Below are positions 15,042 to 24,087 of a DNA stretch of 64,000 nt, piece by piece. A model generated the notes under the pieces. The model was not told where the DNA came from. It saw only the letters and a list, made by a program, of their open reading frames with translations, and searched no databases. Source of the stretch: Sulfitobacter sp043557345 (lineage in GTDB: Bacteria > Pseudomonadota > Alphaproteobacteria > Rhodobacterales > Rhodobacteraceae); contig NZ_JBIFFV010000003.1 of NCBI RefSeq assembly GCF_043557345.1, forward strand, positions 310,001-374,000. The letters run 5' to 3'. Made by a program: the position numbers and the translations under genes. Within the stretch, counting starts at the first letter, position 1; every line of letters starts with the position of its first letter.

Positions 15042-15959
15042 TCAGGCCTCCCCGAACAGGCCGGTGGGTTTGAACAGCAAGACCCCCGCCATGAGAATGT
15101 AGATCGACATGGAGGCGAGCGAGGAGCCGACCGAAGTGGCCGCCGAGGCCTCCATGAAATTGGCAAAGAACAGCGGCAGCAGGACCGAGCCCAGCGTATC
15201 CGTCAGCCCCACCAGCAGCGCGCCGATGAGCGCGCCCTTGATCGAGCCGATGCCACCGATGACGATGACCACGAAGGCAAGGATCAGCACCGGCTCGCCC
15301 ATGCCCACCTGCACCGACTGGATCGCCCCCACGAGCGCACCGGCGAGCCCCGCCAGAGCGGCACCAAGCGCGAAGATCAGCGTGTAGAGCTTGGCGATAT
15401 CGACGCCGAGCGCCGCGATCATCTCGCGGTCGGCCTCCCCTGCACGGATCTGAATGCCGATGCGGGTGCGCGCGATCAGCAGGAAGAGACCGGCGGCGAT
15501 GGCAAGGCCCACGCCGATGATGACGAGGCGGTAGAGCGGATATTGGATGCCCCCCGGCAGGGTCACCGGCCCGGCGACGGCGTCCGGCATGTCGAGAAAC
15601 AGCGGGAAGGAGCCGAAGAGGAAGCGCGTGCCTTCGGAGAAGATCAGGATCAGCGCGAAGGTCGCCAGCACTTGGTCGAGATGGTCGCGGTCGTAAAGCC
15701 TACGGATCACCGTCATCTCTATGAGGCAACCTGCCAGCGCAGCCGCGGCAAGGGCCGCCACCAGCGCCAGGAGGAACGACCCGGTGGCCGCCGCCACCGC
15801 CGCGGCGGCAAAGGCGCCGACCATGTAGAGCGACCCATGGGCGAGGTTGATCAGCCCCATAACCCCGAAAATGAGCGTGAGCCCCGCGGCCATGAGAAAC
15901 AACATGACCCCGGACTGGATCCCGTTCAGCACCTGTTCGACGAGCAGGATGAATGACAT
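15042..15959 (-). CDS. livH: LivH-type ABC transporter permease
   Basis: A 305-residue permease forming the heterodimer with LivM. The LivH-like motif GLTLIFGVMGLINLAHGSLYM is near the N-terminus, and GALVGAIQSVQVGMGEPVLI and FVVIVIGGIGSIKGALIG are family-typical. The start MSFILLVEQ at 15959 was chosen over a longer frame because it begins the first membrane helix. The 93-base gap to livK upstream is short, and co-transcription is likely. Confidence 0.9.
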   Translation of the reverse strand: MSFILLVEQVLNGIQSGVMLFLMAAGLTLIFGVMGLINLAHGSLYMVGAFAAAAVAAATGSFLLALVAALAAAALAGCLIEMTVIRRLYDRDHLDQVLATFALILIFSEGTRFLFGSFPLFLDMPDAVAGPVTLPGGIQYPLYRLVIIGVGLAIAAGLFLLIARTRIGIQIRAGEADREMIAALGVDIAKLYTLIFALGAALAGLAGALVGAIQSVQVGMGEPVLILAFVVIVIGGIGSIKGALIGALLVGLTDTLGSVLLPLFFANFMEASAATSVGSSLASMSIYILMAGVLLFKPTGLFGEA

Positions 15960-16052
15960 TTGGCAAAGCCTCCCGGCGCGCCGGACCGAGGGACCGGCGT
16001 GAAAGCGTTGGACCGTCGGCCCCGGCGCAAGGCGCACCGGGGCCGCGCGGGA

Positions 16053-17198
16053 TTACATCTTGCAGTCAGCCGCGTAGGCGTCCGCGTGGTCGGTCAGCGA
16101 GGGGCCGATGAGCTTGTTGGTATAGATATCGCCCTCCTTGACCACTTCGCGCACGTAGTAGTCCTGCACCGGGTGCTGGTTGTTACCGAAGGAGAACTTG
16201 CCGCGCACACTCTCGAAATCGGCCTCTTTCAGCGCTGCCTGGAAGGCGTCCTGATCCGATACATCGGCCTTTTCCATCGCGCTCAGCAGCAGGTTGGCGG
16301 TGTCATAGCCCTGGCTTGCGTAGAGCGAAGGCAAACGGTCGTATTCCGCCTGGAAAGCCTCGACGAAGGTCTTGTTGGCCTCGTTGTCGAGGTCCTTGTT
16401 CCACTGGCTGGTGTTCTTGATGCCCAGTGCGGCCTCGCCCACGGCCTGAAGGATGCCCTGATCAAAGCTGAAGGCCGGGCCCACCACGGGCAGGTCCACG
16501 CCCGAGTTGGCGTATTGCTTAAGGAAGGAAATCCCCATGCCGCCAGGCAGGAAGAAGAACACGCTGTCCGCACCCGAGGCCCGGATCTGCGCGATCTCGG
16601 CGGCGTAGTCGGTCTGGCCCAGATCGGTATAGACCTCGCCCGCCGCTTCGCCCTCATAGGTGCGTTTATAGCCAGTCAACGCGTCCTTGCCCGCCGGGTA
16701 ATTCGGCGCCAGCATGAAGGTGTTCGCATAGCCCGCGTCGTTCGCATAGGCGCCCGCGGCCTCATGCAGGTTGTCGTTCTGCCATGCCACGTTGAAGTAA
16801 AGCGGGTTGCAGCCCTTGCCCGCCAGCGCGGAAGGACCGGCGTTGGGCGAGAGGTAGAATTTGCCCTGCGCCGTCGCCGCCGGCACCACGGCCATGGCGA
16901 GGTTGGACCAGATGATGCCGGTCATCACGTCGACCTTCTCGGACTGGATCATCTTGTCGGCCAGTTGCACCGCGATCTCGGGCTTGCGCTGGTCGTCTTC
17001 CACCACGACCTCGAGGTTCTCGTTCCCCGCCATCTTGGTGGCCAGCAGGAACCCGTCGCGCACGTCGATACCAAGGCCCGCGCCGCCGCCCGAGAGGGTG
17101 GTGATCATGCCGACCTTCACCTTGCCCTCTTCGGCCCATGCGCCGCCCGCCGCCAATGCCGCGACCGAGGCCGCCATCACGAATGACTTCAATTTCAT
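16053..17198 (-). CDS. Liv-type periplasmic substrate-binding protein
   Basis: A 381-residue receptor of the type 1 periplasmic binding fold (LivK/Leu-Ile-Val family). It has a signal peptide (MKLKSFVMAASVAALAAG, cleaved near AWA-E) and a first lobe starting VKVGMITTLSGGGAGLG. Compared with classical LivK it belongs to the larger aromatic/amide-type receptors often found beside aromatic degradation genes. It lies 82 bases after kynU in the same direction, which suggests uptake of tryptophan-derived or other aromatic compounds. The ligand cannot be read from sequence. Confidence 0.85.
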   Translation of the reverse strand: MKLKSFVMAASVAALAAGGAWAEEGKVKVGMITTLSGGGAGLGIDVRDGFLLATKMAGNENLEVVVEDDQRKPEIAVQLADKMIQSEKVDVMTGIIWSNLAMAVVPAATAQGKFYLSPNAGPSALAGKGCNPLYFNVAWQNDNLHEAAGAYANDAGYANTFMLAPNYPAGKDALTGYKRTYEGEAAGEVYTDLGQTDYAAEIAQIRASGADSVFFFLPGGMGISFLKQYANSGVDLPVVGPAFSFDQGILQAVGEAALGIKNTSQWNKDLDNEANKTFVEAFQAEYDRLPSLYASQGYDTANLLLSAMEKADVSDQDAFQAALKEADFESVRGKFSFGNNQHPVQDYYVREVVKEGDIYTNKLIGPSLTDHADAYAADCKM

Positions 17199-17280
17199 CT
17201 TTCTCTCCCTAAGTTTGGACCTCTTTTCCGGGTCCGTTTGGTTGGTCGTCTCGCCAGCTTAGCGAGGGTGCCTGACGCTG

Positions 17281-18468
17281 TCAGGTCACCCGCGCGCGGG
17301 TCTTGTATTTTTCGTTGTCCCAGAGGCGGTTCTCCATCACGTCGCGGATGATCGCGACGGCTTTGGAGACATCCTCGGCATCCAGATAGAGCGGCGTGAA
17401 GCCAAAGCGCATGATGTCGGGCGCGCGGAAGTCGCCGATCACGCCGCGGTCAATCACCGCCTGCATCGCGGCATAGCCTTCCTCGAAACGGAAGGAGACC
17501 TGACTGCCGCGCTCGGCGCTGTTGCGGGGGCTCGCCAGCGTCAGCTGCGGCACGTCGCGCTCGACCTCCTCGATGAACTGCTCTTGCAGCGCCACCGAGG
17601 CCTCACGCAGCGCCTGCATGTCGACATCGGCCCAAAGCTCCATCGCCACTTCCAGCGCGGTGAGCTGAATGACCGGCGGGGTGCCGACACGCATCCGCTC
17701 GATCCCCAGTCCCGGCTGATAGCTTTGCTCAAAGGCAAACGGCTGGCGATGGCCGAGCCAGCCCGCCAGCGCCGGCTGCACCTCGTCGGCCAGATCGGGG
17801 CGCACGTAGATGAAGCCCGGCGCGCCCGGGCCGCCGTTGAGATACTTGTAGGTGCAGCCCACGGCGAATTCGCAGTTGGAGCCCGCCAAATCCACCGGCA
17901 GCGCGCCCGCCGAATGCGCCAAGTCCCAGATCATCACCGCGCCATTGGCATGGGCCAGTTCGGTGACCGCCTTCATGTCGTGCTTGCGCCCGGTGCGGTA
18001 GTCGACCTCCGTCAGCATCACGGCGGCGATGTCCTCGCCAATGGCCTCCGTCACCTCCTCGGGCGCCACGGTGCGCAGCTCGTACCCCTGCTCCAAGAGC
18101 CCCACCAGCCCCTCGGCCATGTAGAGGTCCGACGGGAAGTTGCCGTTGTCGGACAGGATCACTTTCCTGCCCGGGCGCAGCTTCAACGCCGAGGCCAGCG
18201 CCTGAAAGACCTTGATCGACAGCGTGTCGCCCATGACGACCGAGCCTTCCGGCGCGCCGACGATCTTCGCCACCATATTGCCGACACGGGCGGGCTGCTC
18301 CATCCAGCCGGCCTTGTTCCAGCCGCGGATCAGCATCTCGCCCCATTCGCCGGTGATCATCTCCTGCACCCGCGCGGCGGCGGCCTTTGGCAATGGTCCC
18401 AGAGAGTTGCCGTCGAGGTAGATGACGCCCTCGGGCAAGACGAACTGATCTTTTTTCAAAACAGACAC
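17281..18468 (-). CDS. kynU: kynureninase
   Basis: KynU is a PLP enzyme that cleaves L-kynurenine to anthranilate and alanine. The 395-residue length fits the family. Visible family segments are YLDGNSLGPLP at the N-terminus, GDTLSIKVFQAL, the aspartate region MIWDLAHSAGALPVDL, and the PLP lysine in GCTYKYLNGGPG. The start codon directly follows the kynA stop with no intergenic base, so the two form one unit that converts N-formylkynurenine precursors towards anthranilate. A formamidase gene (kynB), needed between the two steps, is not visible in this window. Confidence 0.95.
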   Translation of the reverse strand: MSVLKKDQFVLPEGVIYLDGNSLGPLPKAAAARVQEMITGEWGEMLIRGWNKAGWMEQPARVGNMVAKIVGAPEGSVVMGDTLSIKVFQALASALKLRPGRKVILSDNGNFPSDLYMAEGLVGLLEQGYELRTVAPEEVTEAIGEDIAAVMLTEVDYRTGRKHDMKAVTELAHANGAVMIWDLAHSAGALPVDLAGSNCEFAVGCTYKYLNGGPGAPGFIYVRPDLADEVQPALAGWLGHRQPFAFEQSYQPGLGIERMRVGTPPVIQLTALEVAMELWADVDMQALREASVALQEQFIEEVERDVPQLTLASPRNSAERGSQVSFRFEEGYAAMQAVIDRGVIGDFRAPDIMRFGFTPLYLDAEDVSKAVAIIRDVMENRLWDNEKYKTRARVT

Positions 18469-19296
18469 TTACAGTGCTCCTCTCACATGCCAAAGCTCGG
18501 GGAAGAGCTCCACTTCGAGCATTTTGCGCAGGTAGGTCACCCCCGAGGTGCCCCCGGTTCCGCGCTTGAACCCAATGATACGTTCCACGGTGGTAACGTG
18601 GTTGAACCGCCAGCGCCGGAAGTAATCCTCGAGATCGACGAGCTTTTCCGCCAATTCGTAGAGTTCCCAATGGGTTGTCGGGTCTTCGTAAACCTTCTGC
18701 CAGAGGTCTTGCACTTCTTGCTTGGCCTCCCATGCGCGCGGCTCGGGATCGCCCGCCAACGCGGGCACCCCCATCCGGTCGCACATCAGGTCGATCGCCA
18801 CTTGATAAAGGCTCGGCTGCTGCATCTCCGCCACCAGCGCGGCATGTGGCGCGGGCGTATGTTCGTGCAGCTTGGTCAGCGCCGCGATGCGGTTTCCCAG
18901 AAGGTACTCGATCAAGCGATACTGGTAGGACTGGAAGCCCGAGGAAGCGCCAAGGTAGGGGCGGAACTGGCTGTATTCGCTGGGCGTCATGGTCCGCAGC
19001 ACGTCCCAGGCCGAATTGAGTTGCTCGAAGATCCGCGCCACCCGGGTCAACATCTTGAAACTGGGGCGCAAATCGCCGGCCTGCAACGCCTTGCGGCAAG
19101 CCGTTAGCTCGTGGATCGCGAGCTTCATCCAAAGCTCCGAGGTCTGGTGCTGGATGATAAAGAGCAGCCCGTCATGCGCCATGTCGAGCGGGTTTTCGGT
19201 TGTCAGGATCTGGTCCAGCCCAAGGTAATCGCCATAGGACTTGTCCTTGGCGAAATCCATCTTGGCGCCGCGGGAGGCTTCGTCGAAAGTGCTCAT
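18469..19296 (-). CDS. kynA: tryptophan 2,3-dioxygenase
   Basis: A haem dioxygenase that opens the indole ring of tryptophan to give N-formylkynurenine. The 275-residue protein is in the bacterial size range. Characteristic segments are YGDYLGLDQILT, FIIQHQTSELWMKL (distal pocket), and NHVTTVERIIGFKRGTGGT, which holds the probable haem-ligating histidine and substrate-site residues. It overlaps the CoA ligase gene upstream by four bases and abuts kynU, placing tryptophan cleavage in the same transcript as anthranilate catabolism. Confidence 0.95.
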   Translation of the reverse strand: MSTFDEASRGAKMDFAKDKSYGDYLGLDQILTTENPLDMAHDGLLFIIQHQTSELWMKLAIHELTACRKALQAGDLRPSFKMLTRVARIFEQLNSAWDVLRTMTPSEYSQFRPYLGASSGFQSYQYRLIEYLLGNRIAALTKLHEHTPAPHAALVAEMQQPSLYQVAIDLMCDRMGVPALAGDPEPRAWEAKQEVQDLWQKVYEDPTTHWELYELAEKLVDLEDYFRRWRFNHVTTVERIIGFKRGTGGTSGVTYLRKMLEVELFPELWHVRGAL

Positions 19297-20915
19297 TTGT
19301 CCTCTCTCAGCGCGAAACGCTGGATCTTGCCGGTCGCAGTCTTGGGCAGTTCCTTGATGAAACGAATGTCGCGCGGGTATTTGTAAGGCGCGATCGTCGC
19401 TTTAACATGATCCTGCAAGGTCTTGATCGTATTGGCATCTTCCGGCGCCCCCTCGACCAGAACCACATGCGCCTGCACGATTGAGCCGCGCGCCTCGTCG
19501 GGGGCCGCGACCACGCCGCATTCGCTGACCCAAGGATGGCTCAGAAGTGCGGCCTCTACCTCCGGCCCCGCGATATTGTAGCCCGAACTGATGATCATGT
19601 CGTCGTTGCGGGCGGCGAAATGCAGGTAGCCGTCTTCGTCCATGATGAAGCTGTCGCCGGTGATGTTCCAGCCGTCCTTGACGTAATCGGCCTGCCGCTT
19701 GTCCCCTAGATAACGGCAACCGATCGGCCCGCGCACTGCCAAACGGCCCACCTCGCCGCGCGGCACCTCCTTGCCATCCGCGTCGATCACCTTGGCCTCG
19801 TAGCCCGTCACCGGCTTGCCGGTACAGGCCGCGCGGTGGTCGTCAAAACGGTTGGAGATGAAGATATGCAGCATCTCCGTCGCGCCGATGCCGTCGAGCA
19901 TGGGCTTGCCGGTCTTCTCCTGCCACTCGTGGTAGACAGGCGCGGGCAGCGTCTCCCCGGCAGAAACGGCGGCGCGCAGGCTGCTGAGGTCCGCGCCCTC
20001 CTCCATCGCCTGCAGCATGGCGCGGTAGGCGGTGGGGGCGGTGAAACAGACGGAGGCTTTGTACTTCTCGATGATCTCGATCATGTTGGGCGGGCTGGCG
20101 GTCTCCAACAGCGTCGCCGCGGCGCCGAAGCGAAGCGGGAAGACGGCGAGCCCGCCAAGGCCGAAGGTAAAGGCCAAGGGCGGGGAGCCGACGAAGACAT
20201 CTTCAGGGGTGACGTTCAGCACCTCGCGGGCATAGCCATCCGAGATGATCAGAAGATCGCGGTGAAAATGCATTGTGGACTTAGGGTTACCGGTCGTTCC
20301 TGATGTAAACCCGAGCAGCGCCACATCGTCCTGTGCGGTGTCCACCGCCTCAAAATGAACCGGTTTTTCCAGCGCGAGGCGGTCCAATTCGGCATCGTGA
20401 TTGCTGGTGCCGTCGAAGCCCGCGACGGTCTTGAGAAACTTCGAGGTCTTGGCGCAGGCCGTCATTTCATCCATCAGCCGCGTGTCGCAGACGGCATGGG
20501 TGATCTCGGCCTTGTCGACGATGGCCGACAGCTCGCCCGCGCGCAGCATGGGCATGGTGTTGACCACAACCGCGCCCGCCTTGGTCGCCGCCAGCCAGCA
20601 GGCCACCATCGCGGGGTTGTTGGCGGAGCGGATCAGCACCCGGTTGCCGGGTTTCACGCCCAGATCCTCGACCAGCGCGGCGGCCAGACGGTTGGTCCAA
20701 TCCGACAACTCCTTGTAGGTCCGCCGCCGCCCGTTTCCGATCAGCGCTGTGTGGTCGCCAAAGCCCTTTTCCACCATCTTGTCAGTGAGTTCGACGCCGA
20801 CGTTCAGGCGCTCTGGGTAATCGAAGCGCTCCAGCAGGAGGTCCGGCCACTGGTCGAAGGGCGGCAGGTTGTCGCGGGCGAAAGTGTCCTCATGTCCGGT
20901 TGGATGCAGCTTCAT
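19293..20915 (-). CDS. abmG: anthranilate (2-aminobenzoate)-CoA ligase, benzoate-CoA ligase family
   Basis: A 540-residue AMP-forming acyl-CoA synthetase. The ATP motif is GFTSGTTGNPKS, the adenylate region GIGATEMLHIF, the hinge and core motif ITGDSFIMDEDGYLHFAARNDD, and the catalytic lysine lies in KTATGKIQRF. Its similarity pattern is to benzoate-CoA ligase types. Lying between kynA and acyl-CoA genes, next to a 2-aminobenzoyl-CoA monooxygenase/reductase, it most likely activates anthranilate. It overlaps kynA and the acyl-CoA dehydrogenase gene by four bases each. The substrate is inferred from context. Confidence 0.85.
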   Translation of the reverse strand: MKLHPTGHEDTFARDNLPPFDQWPDLLLERFDYPERLNVGVELTDKMVEKGFGDHTALIGNGRRRTYKELSDWTNRLAAALVEDLGVKPGNRVLIRSANNPAMVACWLAATKAGAVVVNTMPMLRAGELSAIVDKAEITHAVCDTRLMDEMTACAKTSKFLKTVAGFDGTSNHDAELDRLALEKPVHFEAVDTAQDDVALLGFTSGTTGNPKSTMHFHRDLLIISDGYAREVLNVTPEDVFVGSPPLAFTFGLGGLAVFPLRFGAAATLLETASPPNMIEIIEKYKASVCFTAPTAYRAMLQAMEEGADLSSLRAAVSAGETLPAPVYHEWQEKTGKPMLDGIGATEMLHIFISNRFDDHRAACTGKPVTGYEAKVIDADGKEVPRGEVGRLAVRGPIGCRYLGDKRQADYVKDGWNITGDSFIMDEDGYLHFAARNDDMIISSGYNIAGPEVEAALLSHPWVSECGVVAAPDEARGSIVQAHVVLVEGAPEDANTIKTLQDHVKATIAPYKYPRDIRFIKELPKTATGKIQRFALREDK

Positions 20916-22063
20916 GACATGGCTCCCAAAGTCTGTCGCGCGATGACCACACGTTGCACGTCCGAGGCGCCCTCGTAAATGCGCAAGGCCCTGATTTCAC
21001 GGTAAAGTCGCTCGACTGCCTCCCCATTGCGCACACCATCGCCGCCGTGCAGTTGCACGGCCTTATCGATGACCTTCTGCGCCTGATCGGTGGCAAAAAG
21101 CTTGGCCATCGCGGCTTCGCGGGTGACGCGCGGCGCGCCGCTGTCCTTGGTCCAAGCCGCGCGGTAGACCAGCAGCGCCGCGGCATCGACATCGAGCGCC
21201 ATGTCCGCGATATGGCCCTGCACCATCTGCAACTCGCTCAAAGGCGCGCCCTGCACCTGACGGCTGGTCACCCGCGTGAGCGCCTCGTCGAGCGCGCGGC
21301 GGGCAAAGCCGAGGGCGGCGGCAGCGACGGTGGAGCGGAAAACGTCTAGCACCGACATGGCGATGGCAAAACCGCGCCCCGCCTCGCCCAGAAGGGCCGA
21401 GCCGGGCAGTTTCACCCCATCGAAATGCAGCGTCGCCAGTGGATGCGGGGCCATGACTTCGAGCCGTTCCTCGACTTTCAGCCCCGGCGTGTCGGCGGGC
21501 ACGATGAAGGCCGAAAGCCCCTTGGCGCCCGGCGCTTCCCCGGTGCGGGCGAAGACAGTGTAAACATCCGCGATCCCGCCATTGGAGATCCACGTCTTGC
21601 GCCCGTCGAGCACATAGCCGTTGCCATCAGGCTTGGCGGTCATGGTAGAATTGGCCACATCGGAGCCGGACTGCGGCTCGGTCAGAGCAAAGGCCGAGAT
21701 CGCCTGCCCCGAGCGGGTCTTTGGCAGCCATTCGGCTTTCTGCGCATCACTCCCGAAGAGCGAGATCGCGCCCGTGCCAAGCCCCTGCATCGCAAAGGAA
21801 AAATCCGCCAGCCCGTCGTGCCGCGCCAGCGTTTCGCGGATCAGACAGAGGGTGCGAACGTCGAGCACCTCATCCCCCTCGGCACCGCTGTGGCGCAGCC
21901 AGCCGTCCTGCCCCATCATCGTCACCAGATCGCGGCAGGCGCCATCGGTATCGCCGTGATCGACGTTTTTCAGCTCGCGCCCGGCCCAATCGTCGAGCTT
22001 CAGCGCCAGCTCCTTGTGGCGCGGCTCGAAAAACGGCCAGTCGAGAAAACTTTTGTCAGCCAT
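20912..22063 (-). CDS. acyl-CoA dehydrogenase of the anthranilate pathway
   Basis: A 383-residue FAD flavoprotein of the acyl-CoA dehydrogenase family. FAD and substrate segments FALTEPQSGSDVANS and WISNGGIADVYTVFART are clear. The C-terminal part has QLHGGDGV and IYEGASDVQRVVIARQ, which contains the family glutamate region. It should introduce a double bond into the CoA-bound alicyclic intermediate after dearomatisation. ATG 22063 was selected because the longer frame starts with arginine-rich sequence lacking homology. The stop overlaps the ligase start by four bases. Confidence 0.87.
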   Translation of the reverse strand: MADKSFLDWPFFEPRHKELALKLDDWAGRELKNVDHGDTDGACRDLVTMMGQDGWLRHSGAEGDEVLDVRTLCLIRETLARHDGLADFSFAMQGLGTGAISLFGSDAQKAEWLPKTRSGQAISAFALTEPQSGSDVANSTMTAKPDGNGYVLDGRKTWISNGGIADVYTVFARTGEAPGAKGLSAFIVPADTPGLKVEERLEVMAPHPLATLHFDGVKLPGSALLGEAGRGFAIAMSVLDVFRSTVAAAALGFARRALDEALTRVTSRQVQGAPLSELQMVQGHIADMALDVDAAALLVYRAAWTKDSGAPRVTREAAMAKLFATDQAQKVIDKAVQLHGGDGVRNGEAVERLYREIRALRIYEGASDVQRVVIARQTLGAMS

Positions 22064-22107
22064 GGTTACGCCTCCCCGCGTATTTTCTTTTGGCTTTCGG
22101 TATCGGC

Positions 22108-22908
22108 TCAGTCCCCTTCGAAGACCGGGCGTTCCTTGGCGACGAAGGCGTTGTAGGCGCGCTCGAAGTCGCCGGTCTGCATGCAGATCGCCTGCGCCTG
22201 TGCCTCGGCCTCGATCGCCTGTTCGATCGACATGGCCCATTCCTGCGCCAGCATCGTCTTGGTCATCATATGCGCGAAATTGGGGCCGGCTTGGATTTTC
22301 TTGGCCAGCGTCATGGCCTCTTCTTCCAGCGTCTCGCCCGTCACGAGACGGTTGTAGAAGCCCCAGCGTTCGCCCTCCTCGGCCGACATTGAGCGGCCGG
22401 TGTAGAGCAGTTCCGCCGCGCGCGTCTGGCCGATGATGCGCGGCAGGATCGCGCAGGCGCCCATATCGCAGCCCGCAAGGCCCACGCGGGTGAAGAGGAA
22501 GGCCGTCTTGGCCTCCGCCGTCGCCAGCCGCAGGTCCGAGGCCATGGCGATGATCGCGCCCGCGCCGACGCAGACACCGTCGACGGCGGCGATCACCGGC
22601 TTGCCGCAGTTCACGATGGCCTTGACCAGATCGCCGGTCATCCGGGTGAAGCGCAAGAGCTCCTTCATGTTCATCTTGGTCAAAGGGCCAATGATATCAT
22701 GCACATCCCCGCCGGAGCTAAAGTTGCCGCCATTGGAGCCGAAAATCACCACATCGACGTCATCCGCATAGACCAGATCGCGGAACCAGTCGCGCAGTTC
22801 GGCGTAGCTGTCGAAGGTCAGCGGGTTCTTGCGGTCGGGCCGGTCGAGCCGCACGGTGGCGATCCGGTCTTTGATCTCGCATTGAAAATGCGTCACATCA
22901 CTGCGCAT
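22108..22908 (-). CDS. enoyl-CoA hydratase/isomerase family protein
   Basis: A 266-residue crotonase-fold protein. The oxyanion-hole segments are visible as GGNFSSGGDVHDI and DGVCVGAGAIIAMASDLRLA, and the second catalytic region as GLAGCDMGACAILPRIIG. It probably hydrates or hydrolytically opens the alicyclic acyl-CoA formed from 2-aminobenzoyl-CoA. The start MRSDVTHFQ overlaps the end of the MarR gene by 11 bases, so it is coupled to the regulator. Confidence 0.87.
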   Translation of the reverse strand: MRSDVTHFQCEIKDRIATVRLDRPDRKNPLTFDSYAELRDWFRDLVYADDVDVVIFGSNGGNFSSGGDVHDIIGPLTKMNMKELLRFTRMTGDLVKAIVNCGKPVIAAVDGVCVGAGAIIAMASDLRLATAEAKTAFLFTRVGLAGCDMGACAILPRIIGQTRAAELLYTGRSMSAEEGERWGFYNRLVTGETLEEEAMTLAKKIQAGPNFAHMMTKTMLAQEWAMSIEQAIEAEAQAQAICMQTGDFERAYNAFVAKERPVFEGD

Positions 22909-23359
22909 TGGCTTTTTCCTCTTCTTCCGTTTGGGCGGCGAAGGCTTGCAAGCGGGCCGCCATGGCGCGGGCTTCCTCGGAGGAGATTCCGCGCAGTTTT
23001 TCGTTGATCCAGTCTTCATGCGCCTGCGCTTGGCGGGCGAATTGCGCCGCCCCCTCAGGCGTCAGCCGCAGCATCATCGCGCGGCGGTCGCCCGGCACGG
23101 GGATGCGTTCCACCAGCCCCTCGTCGCTGAGGCGGTCGGCGATGCCGGTCACATTCCCGTTGGAGACCCGCAGCACGCCGGAAAGCTGGCTCATTTTCAG
23201 CCCCTCGGGATGGCGCGAGAGGGCCGACATCACGTCGAACCGCGGCAGCGTGGTGTTATGCTCGCGCCGCAGTGTATCGCGCAACTCCTGCTCCAGCCCG
23301 CGCACCACTTTCAGCAGCCGCAGCCAGAGCCTTACACGATCCTTGGCCGCATTGCTCAC
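22898..23359 (-). CDS. MarR-family regulator of the anthranilate operon
   Basis: A 153-residue MarR-type winged helix. Recognition region: LKMSQLSGVLRVSNGNVTGI; wing: VERIPVPGDRRAMMLRLT. It is embedded between the short-chain dehydrogenase and hydratase genes, overlapping both. MarR proteins in aromatic-acid operons commonly sense the aryl-CoA intermediate, so anthraniloyl-CoA is a reasonable but untested ligand. The likely target is the AT-rich promoter region upstream of the first gene (26376-26460). Confidence 0.88.
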   Translation of the reverse strand: MSNAAKDRVRLWLRLLKVVRGLEQELRDTLRREHNTTLPRFDVMSALSRHPEGLKMSQLSGVLRVSNGNVTGIADRLSDEGLVERIPVPGDRRAMMLRLTPEGAAQFARQAQAHEDWINEKLRGISSEEARAMAARLQAFAAQTEEEEKANAQ

Positions 23360-24087
23360 ACCTCGCCCCCCGATAGCGCCAGCGCGTGCCCGTTGACGGA
23401 AGCCGCCGCGTCCGACAGCAGATAGAGCACGGCGCCGGCGACCTCGGAGGTTTCGACAAAGCGGTTCTGGGGGCTGGCGCGTTTCAGCAGGGCGCGGGCC
23501 TCCTCGGCGCTCTTGCCGGTGGTGCTGGTGATATTCTCGACCGAGCGCTCCAGCAGCGGTGTGTCGATGAAACCGGGGCAGATCGCGTTCACAGTGATGC
23601 CCGTGCGCGCCAGTTCCAGCGCCAGCGCGCGGGTGAGGCCCACGACACCGTGTTTCGCCGCGACATAGCCCGCAACGTAGGGGTAGCCCTTGAGCCCCGC
23701 GGTGGAGGCCACGGCGATGAGCCGCCCTTGCCCGGCGTCCTTCATCTCCGCCAGTGCGGCCTGCCAGACGTTGAAGACGCCGGTGACGTTGACCGCCATC
23801 ATGTCGCTCATATCCTGCGCGGTGATCTTGTGGAAAGGCGCCGAATGGGCGGCGCCTGCATTGGCGATGACGCCGGTGATAGGGCCGTTTTCTACGCGCG
23901 CGGCGGCGAAGGCCGCTTGCACGGCCTCCGGATCGGTCACGTCGCAGGTCTGGAACGGCAGCCCCTGATCGCGCAGCGGCGCTTCGCGGCGGCCCATGAT
24001 GGTCACCTTGGCGCCGGTTCCGGCCACCGCATGGGCGATCTCGGCCCCCACGCCGGTGCCGCCGCCGGTGATGACGATATGGCTCAT
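23356..24087 (-). CDS. short-chain dehydrogenase/reductase
   Basis: A 243-residue classical SDR. The nucleotide motif is TGGGTGVGAEIA (residues about 7-18), followed by NAGAAHSAPF, the catalytic serine in AVASTAGL and the YxxxK motif in YVAAKHGVVG. In this operon it should oxidise a 3-hydroxyacyl-CoA intermediate. The start MSHIVITGG at 24087 overlaps the upstream monooxygenase stop by four bases and its own stop overlaps the MarR start by four. Confidence 0.88.
   Translation of the reverse strand: MSHIVITGGGTGVGAEIAHAVAGTGAKVTIMGRREAPLRDQGLPFQTCDVTDPEAVQAAFAAARVENGPITGVIANAGAAHSAPFHKITAQDMSDMMAVNVTGVFNVWQAALAEMKDAGQGRLIAVASTAGLKGYPYVAGYVAAKHGVVGLTRALALELARTGITVNAICPGFIDTPLLERSVENITSTTGKSAEEARALLKRASPQNRFVETSEVAGAVLYLLSDAAASVNGHALALSGGEV

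Noticed and set aside
17271..17285. Inverted repeat CCTGAC-GCT-GTCAGG between livK and kynU
   Set aside because: A stem of six pairs without a U-run that overlaps the kynU stop; not enough for a terminator, although it may modestly reduce read-through into livK.
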